This document shows positions 5,745 to 9,474 of a stretch of DNA of 9,474 bases, piece after piece. Source of the DNA: CAYZJD01 sp964478455. Its GTDB lineage: Bacteria; Acidobacteriota; Terriglobia; Bryobacterales; Bryobacteraceae. The stretch lies in the NCBI GenBank assembly GCA_964478455.1, contig CAYZJD010000166.1, positions 1 through 9,474 on the forward strand. The letters run 5' to 3'. Position 1 is the first letter of the stretch. Every line of letters starts with the position of its first letter. A program made the translations under genes and the position numbers. The notes below the pieces were generated by a model, which had not been told where the DNA came from, made no database searches, and saw only the letters and a program-made list of their open reading frames with translations.

Positions 5745-6719
5745 ATGATCAGAGTCCAAGGTCTCACAAAACGCTACGCGCGAACAGTGGCTGTTGACGA
5801 CATCTCCTTCGAAGTGGAGAAGGGCCGGATCGTCGGCTTTCTCGGGCCTAACGGCGCCGGCAAGACGACCACGATGCGCGTCCTGACATGCTTCCTGCCT
5901 CCCACCTCCGGCACGGCGCAGGTGGCCGGCTACGACGTGATGAAACAGCCGCTCGAGGTGAAACGGCGCATCGGCTACCTGCCGGAGTCCCCGCCGCTCT
6001 ACCCGGAGATGGAGGTCATCGAGTACCTCCACTTCGTGGCGAATCTGAAGGGCGTGCCGAAGTCCGAGCGGCAGCAGCGCGTCGACCAGTCGATCGAGCG
6101 CTGCGCCATCGGCGACGTGCGGACCAAGCTGATCAGCAGCCTCTCCAGGGGCTACCGCCAGCGCGTCGGCCTTGCCCAGGCTCTGCTCCACAATCCGGAC
6201 GTGCTCGTGCTGGACGAGCCGACCGCGGGCCTGGACCCGAAGCAGATCATCGAGACGCGCGAGCTGATCAAGCGCCTGGCCGGTGAACACACCATCATCC
6301 TCAGCACGCACATCCTGCCGGAAGTCGAGCAGACCTGCGAGCAGGTGATCATCATTAGCAAGGGCAAACTGGTGGCGACCGACTCGGTCCAGAACCTGAC
6401 CAGCCGGCTGCGTGGGTCCGAAGCGGTGGCCGTGGAGGTCGAAGCCCGCGACGCGCAGTTCGACGCCGCCCAGGTGCGCCAGCGGCTTGAACAGGTGGCC
6501 GGCGTCAGCCGCGTGGTGGAGAAGGACCGGAAGAACAACCGATGCTCCTGCGAGGTGGAGAGCCTCCAGGGCCGGTCGATCCGCGCCGACCTCGCCCGGG
6601 CCGTGGTCGAATCCGGCTGGAACCTCACCGAGCTGCGGCCGGTCGCCTTCAGTCTCGAAGAGATCTTCCTGCAATTGACGGCGTCGGAAAAAGAAGACGC
6701 CACCGGAGGCAAGAAGTGA
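5745..6719 (+). CDS. ABC transporter ATP-binding protein, GldA-like
   Basis: This 324-residue cytoplasmic ATPase powers an ABC-2 type complex, presumably with the permease encoded next. Walker A GPNGAGKT is at 34-41. The Q-loop region is YLPESPPLYPEM, with Glu where many ABC proteins have Gln, as is usual in the GldA branch. The signature is LSRGYRQR (133-140), Walker B VLVLDEPTAGLDP is at 153-165 (Asp157, Glu158), and the switch histidine is His189 in STHIL. A C-terminal extension of about 100 residues with FSLEEIFLQLT near the end is typical of ABC-2 exporter ATPases. All nucleotide-binding residues are present, so it should be active. The start ATG 5745 gives the normal MIRVQGLTKRY opening but has no adjacent ribosome-binding site. 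Its stop overlaps the permease start as GTGA. The branch assignment to GldA rests on motif style and gene order. Confidence 0.93.
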   Translation: MIRVQGLTKRYARTVAVDDISFEVEKGRIVGFLGPNGAGKTTTMRVLTCFLPPTSGTAQVAGYDVMKQPLEVKRRIGYLPESPPLYPEMEVIEYLHFVANLKGVPKSERQQRVDQSIERCAIGDVRTKLISSLSRGYRQRVGLAQALLHNPDVLVLDEPTAGLDPKQIIETRELIKRLAGEHTIILSTHILPEVEQTCEQVIIISKGKLVATDSVQNLTSRLRGSEAVAVEVEARDAQFDAAQVRQRLEQVAGVSRVVEKDRKNNRCSCEVESLQGRSIRADLARAVVESGWNLTELRPVAFSLEEIFLQLTASEKEDATGGKK

Positions 6720-7483
6720 AGAACATCTGGACGATCTTTCGCAAAGAGATTAAGAGCTACTTCGCGTCGCCGATCGCCTACCTGCTGATGGCGGTCTTCG
6801 CGCTGATCTTCGGCTACTTCTTCTATGTGGCCGTGGCCATTTTTGTCAGCAGGAGCTTTGAGTCCCAGATGATGGGCCGCGGCTTCCCGATGGACGTCAA
6901 CGAGTGGGTGATCCGGCCGCTGCTGATGAACGTCAGCGTGATCGGCTTGTTTCTGGTGCCCATGATCACAATGCGGCTGTTCGCCGAGGAGAAGCGCTCG
7001 GGAACCATCGAGCTGCTGATGACCTCGCCGGTGCGTGACCTGGAGATCATCCTGGGCAAATGGCTGGCCGCCATGGCCCTCTATGGTTGCATCCTGGTCA
7101 CTTCGGCGGTGAACATGGCGCTGCTGTTTGCCTACGGCAAGCCGGATTGGAAGCCGATCCTCATCGGCTACCTCGGCCTGCTCCTCCAAGGCGGCTGTCT
7201 GCTGGCTATCGGCACGTTCATCTCCACGCTGACGCGCAACCAAATCATCGCCGCGGGCGCGACGTTCGCCGCCTGCCTGCTCCTGTGGATCCTGGATTGG
7301 GTCAGCGCGTATGAAACGGCGGCTTGGGCGAAGGTCGTCGCCTACATGTCGGTGGTGACTCATTTCGAGCCGTTCTCCAAGGGCGTGCTCGATACCAAAC
7401 ACCTGGTGTTTTACGTGTCTGCGATCTTCCTCGGGCTGTTCCTGACGGCCCGGTCGATGGAATCACTCCGCTGGAGGGCGTAA
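6716..7483 (+). CDS. ABC-2 type permease, GldF-like
   Basis: This is a 255-residue inner-membrane protein with about six membrane segments, near residues 20-43, 66-88, 113-138, 146-170, 175-196 and 228-246. After the second segment comes AEEKRSGTIELLMTSPV (about 90-106), the conserved cytoplasmic coupling stretch of ABC-2 permeases of the GldF/NosY type. It should pair with the upstream ATPase. The GTG start at 6716 overlaps the ATPase stop by three bases and has a strong GGAGG at 6705-6709, six bases upstream. The reading frame extends further upstream but only as an overlap with the ATPase gene. The stop TAA at 7481-7483 directly abuts the next ATG. The transported substrate, if any, is unknown, and the gliding role of GldF in Bacteroidota should not be transferred automatically. 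Confidence 0.92.
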   Translation: MKNIWTIFRKEIKSYFASPIAYLLMAVFALIFGYFFYVAVAIFVSRSFESQMMGRGFPMDVNEWVIRPLLMNVSVIGLFLVPMITMRLFAEEKRSGTIELLMTSPVRDLEIILGKWLAAMALYGCILVTSAVNMALLFAYGKPDWKPILIGYLGLLLQGGCLLAIGTFISTLTRNQIIAAGATFAACLLLWILDWVSAYETAAWAKVVAYMSVVTHFEPFSKGVLDTKHLVFYVSAIFLGLFLTARSMESLRWRA

Positions 7484-8860
7484 ATGAAGCTCGGATGGCT
7501 GAAAGCACGGCAGACAAAGTACACAGCCTACTTCACTCTTTACCTGCTCATCGTTCTGGCGGTGATCGGAGCGGCGAACTGGCTGGCGAACCGGCACAAT
7601 AAATCTCTCGATGCCACTGCGAACAAGCGGTTCAGCCTGGCGGACCAGACCGAAAAGGTCGCTCGGAATCTGAAGCAGGACGTCAAGGTGTGGTACTTCG
7701 ACCGGAACCGCGAATTCGACCGCGCCCGCGACTTCCTGGACCGCTACGACGGCCTCTCCCCGCGATTGACCGTGAACTATATCGATCCGGACAAGAAGCC
7801 GCAGATTGCCAAGAACTACGGTGTGAAGAACTACGGAGCGATCTACGTTGAGACCGGCGGCAGGCGGGAAGAGGCCAAGAGCCTGACGGAAGAGGAAGTG
7901 ACCGGCGCGCTGATCCGGGCGCTGAAAGGCGGCGAGCGGACCGTGTGCGCGGTCTCGGGCAGCGGCGAGCGCGGACTGGACAATTCCGAGCGAAACGGCT
8001 ACTCGTCGCTCAAAGAAGCGCTGGAGAAGAACAACTACAAAACGAAAACCATCTCGCTGCTGGAGAAAGCCGAGATCCCAAAGGACTGTACGGTCCTGTT
8101 GGTGGGCGGTCCGAAGTACGATTACACCGAGCCCGCCGTCAACGCCATCCGGTCTTATGTAGAGGGAGGCGGCCGGGCGCTGTTCCTGCTCTCCCCCCCG
8201 GTTCAGTTCGCCCGCGACGAAATCAGTGAGAACGCCGCGCTCGTGAAGATCCTCCAGGATTGGGGAGTGACGCTGAACAAGGACCTGGCGCTGGACACGA
8301 GCGGAATCGGCCAGCTCTTTGGCCTCAGCGAGGTGGTGCCGCTGGTTGCCAGTTACGAATTCCACGCCATTGTCCGGGAGATGAAGGAGATCGCCACGGC
8401 CTTCCCGATTTCGCGCAGCCTCGAGGTGAAATCGGCCGAAAAGACGAGTGTGGAGAAACTGTTTTCCACTTCGAGCAACAGCTACGCCACGGCGAACCTG
8501 GGCCCGGCGGAGATCCGGCTCGATCCCAAGAAGGACAAGAAGGGCCCGCTGGCTCTGGGCGCCGCCGGCACGTACAACACCGGAAAGGAAAACCAGCAAG
8601 GGAGGTTCGTCGTGGTCGGCTCGGCCGATTGGGTTGCCAACAATTTCCTGCGGTTCAACGGCAACCGCGACCTCGTCCTGAACATGGTGAACTGGCTCTC
8701 CTCCGACGAAGAGCTCATCTCGATCCGGCCGAAGGAACCGGAAGACCGGCGGTTGTCGCTCAGCCGGGCGCAGATGAGGACTGTCTTTTACTCCAGCGTC
8801 ATCGTCATTCCCTTGATGGTGATCGCCGCCGGCCTCAGCGTTTGGTGGCGGAGGAGATAG
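7484..8860 (+). CDS. GldG-like ABC-type uncharacterised auxiliary protein, membrane anchored
   Basis: This is a 458-residue protein with one membrane helix at about residues 14-35, a large extracytoplasmic domain, and a second helix at about 433-454 followed by WWRRR. This is the layout of the GldG / ABC_transp_aux family. Recognisable pieces are the SLADQTEKVARNLKQDVKVW stretch (about 51-70), VSGSGERGL (157-165, where GldG proteins often have a GHGE-like motif), LLVGGPKYDYTEPAVNAI (205-222) and VVVGSADWVANNFL (376-389). A Lys- and Asp-rich linker lies near 347-353. The ATG follows the permease stop with no gap, and GGAGGG at 7473-7478 is its ribosome-binding site. In Bacteroidota GldG works with GldA and GldF in gliding. 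Here no other gliding genes are visible. The family call is firm and the function is unknown. Confidence 0.9.
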   Translation: MKLGWLKARQTKYTAYFTLYLLIVLAVIGAANWLANRHNKSLDATANKRFSLADQTEKVARNLKQDVKVWYFDRNREFDRARDFLDRYDGLSPRLTVNYIDPDKKPQIAKNYGVKNYGAIYVETGGRREEAKSLTEEEVTGALIRALKGGERTVCAVSGSGERGLDNSERNGYSSLKEALEKNNYKTKTISLLEKAEIPKDCTVLLVGGPKYDYTEPAVNAIRSYVEGGGRALFLLSPPVQFARDEISENAALVKILQDWGVTLNKDLALDTSGIGQLFGLSEVVPLVASYEFHAIVREMKEIATAFPISRSLEVKSAEKTSVEKLFSTSSNSYATANLGPAEIRLDPKKDKKGPLALGAAGTYNTGKENQQGRFVVVGSADWVANNFLRFNGNRDLVLNMVNWLSSDEELISIRPKEPEDRRLSLSRAQMRTVFYSSVIVIPLMVIAAGLSVWWRRR

Positions 8861-8864
8861 CGCG

Positions 8865-9474
8865 ATGCGCATCCGCGGCTTGCTGATCGCGCTCGTGGCG
8901 CTGGCCGGGCTTGCCGGCCTCGTATACTGGTCGAACAAGGCCAAGAAGGCCGAGGAAGGCAAACCGGCCCCGGACGCGCCGCCCAAGATCCTGACGGTTC
9001 CCGAAGACCAGATCAAGCAGATCGAGCTCCGGAAGAAGGACGCCGAGCCGGTGGTTCTTCGCAAGAGCGATGCCGGCAAATGGGAGATGACGGCGCCCAA
9101 GCCGCTGCCGGTGGATCAGGACACGCTCTCCAGCATGACGTCCACACTCGCCTCTCTCGATGCGGGACGCCTGGTGGAAGAAAAGGCCTCCAACCTGGCA
9201 GAATTCGGCCTGGCGGCGCCTTCCTTCGAGCTGCAATTGACGAAGAAAGACGGCAAGGTCGAGAAGTTGTACTTCGGCGACGAGAGCCCCGCTGGAGGCG
9301 GTTTCTACGCGAGAAAGGAAGGCGACCCGCGGGTTTTCACCGTCGCCAGCTACAACAAGACCAGCCTCGACAAGAGCGCGCGGGACTTGCGCGACAAGAG
9401 GCTGCTCACCTTCGATTCCGACAAGCTGACGCGGGTCGAGCTCGCGGCCAAAGGCGAGCCGGTCGAGTTCGGCA
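8865..9474 (+). CDS. DUF4340 domain-containing membrane-anchored protein, 3' end cut off by the window
   Basis: The frame is open from ATG 8865 to the window end (203 codons). Residues 5-22 form a hydrophobic anchor with Arg residues before it and YWSNKAKKAEE after it, so the rest should be extracytoplasmic. DUF4340 traits are the GKWEMTAPKPLPVDQDTL segment (71-88), LAEFGLAAP (111-119), LYFGDESPAGGGFYAR (135-150) and LRDKRLLTFDSDKLTRVEL (175-193). The biochemical function of the domain is unknown. The start is 4 bases after the GldG-like stop, and AGGAG at 8852-8856 is 8 bases upstream. Such genes commonly sit right after gldG-like genes in non-gliding phyla, which suggests a periplasmic partner of the ABC complex. 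Further DUF4340 sequence should lie beyond the window. Confidence 0.88.
   Translation, partial: MRIRGLLIALVALAGLAGLVYWSNKAKKAEEGKPAPDAPPKILTVPEDQIKQIELRKKDAEPVVLRKSDAGKWEMTAPKPLPVDQDTLSSMTSTLASLDAGRLVEEKASNLAEFGLAAPSFELQLTKKDGKVEKLYFGDESPAGGGFYARKEGDPRVFTVASYNKTSLDKSARDLRDKRLLTFDSDKLTRVELAAKGEPVEFG

Noticed and set aside
6152..7402. 416-codon minus-strand frame opposite the ABC ATPase and permease
   Set aside because: Low-complexity His/Arg/Asp-rich product and full antisense overlap with two strongly supported genes; a compositional shadow.
7463..9100. 545-codon open frame on the minus strand opposite the GldG-like and DUF4340 genes
   Set aside because: It is the complement of two well-supported genes, crosses their junction, and shows no domain or ribosome-binding site that I can recognise.

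Overview
This 9.5 kb window is GC-rich bacterial chromosome with tightly packed genes. It most resembles an Acidobacteriota genome of the Solibacter/Bryobacter type. The grounds are the RecG N-terminus, an exported Gfo/Idh/MocA protein, a Tat-exported alpha/beta hydrolase, a GldA/GldF/GldG-like cassette with DUF4340, and two kinds of dispersed-repeat sequence. This assignment comes from protein style and context, not from a search. No phage, insertion sequence, CRISPR, rRNA or tRNA signal is visible, and no gene-free stretch exceeds 300 bases.

Left part (1-2616, minus strand): recG (replication-fork and recombination helicase) is followed by rsmD (16S rRNA methyltransferase, cut by the window edge). 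They are joined by a TGATG stop/start overlap. recG diverges from the next gene with almost no intergenic DNA. The short sequence AGTGTACAAT between them reads as a -10-like element on both strands, so this looks like a symmetric divergent promoter feeding leaderless or near-leaderless transcripts.

Middle (2624-5702, plus strand): a secreted-looking Gfo/Idh/MocA-type protein with a non-canonical nucleotide loop is followed by a Tat-signal alpha/beta hydrolase with an intact Ser/Asp/His triad. The 32-base gap between them holds an ACCACAGAG-type dispersed repeat that also supplies the hydrolase ribosome-binding site. fabI (enoyl-ACP reductase of fatty acid synthesis) follows, again with TACAAT just before its start codon. 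An 86-base near-palindrome begins inside the fabI stop codon. It looks like a mobile hairpin repeat now placed to act as a two-way terminator.

Right part (5745 to the end, plus strand): four co-directional genes, overlapping or nearly abutting, encode an ABC ATPase (GldA-like), an ABC-2 permease (GldF-like), a GldG-like membrane-anchored auxiliary protein and a DUF4340 protein cut by the window edge. They very probably form one operon for one envelope complex. In Bacteroidota the GldA/F/G homologues are needed for gliding motility. The role of this four-gene version in other phyla is not established, and it is the most interesting system in the window.
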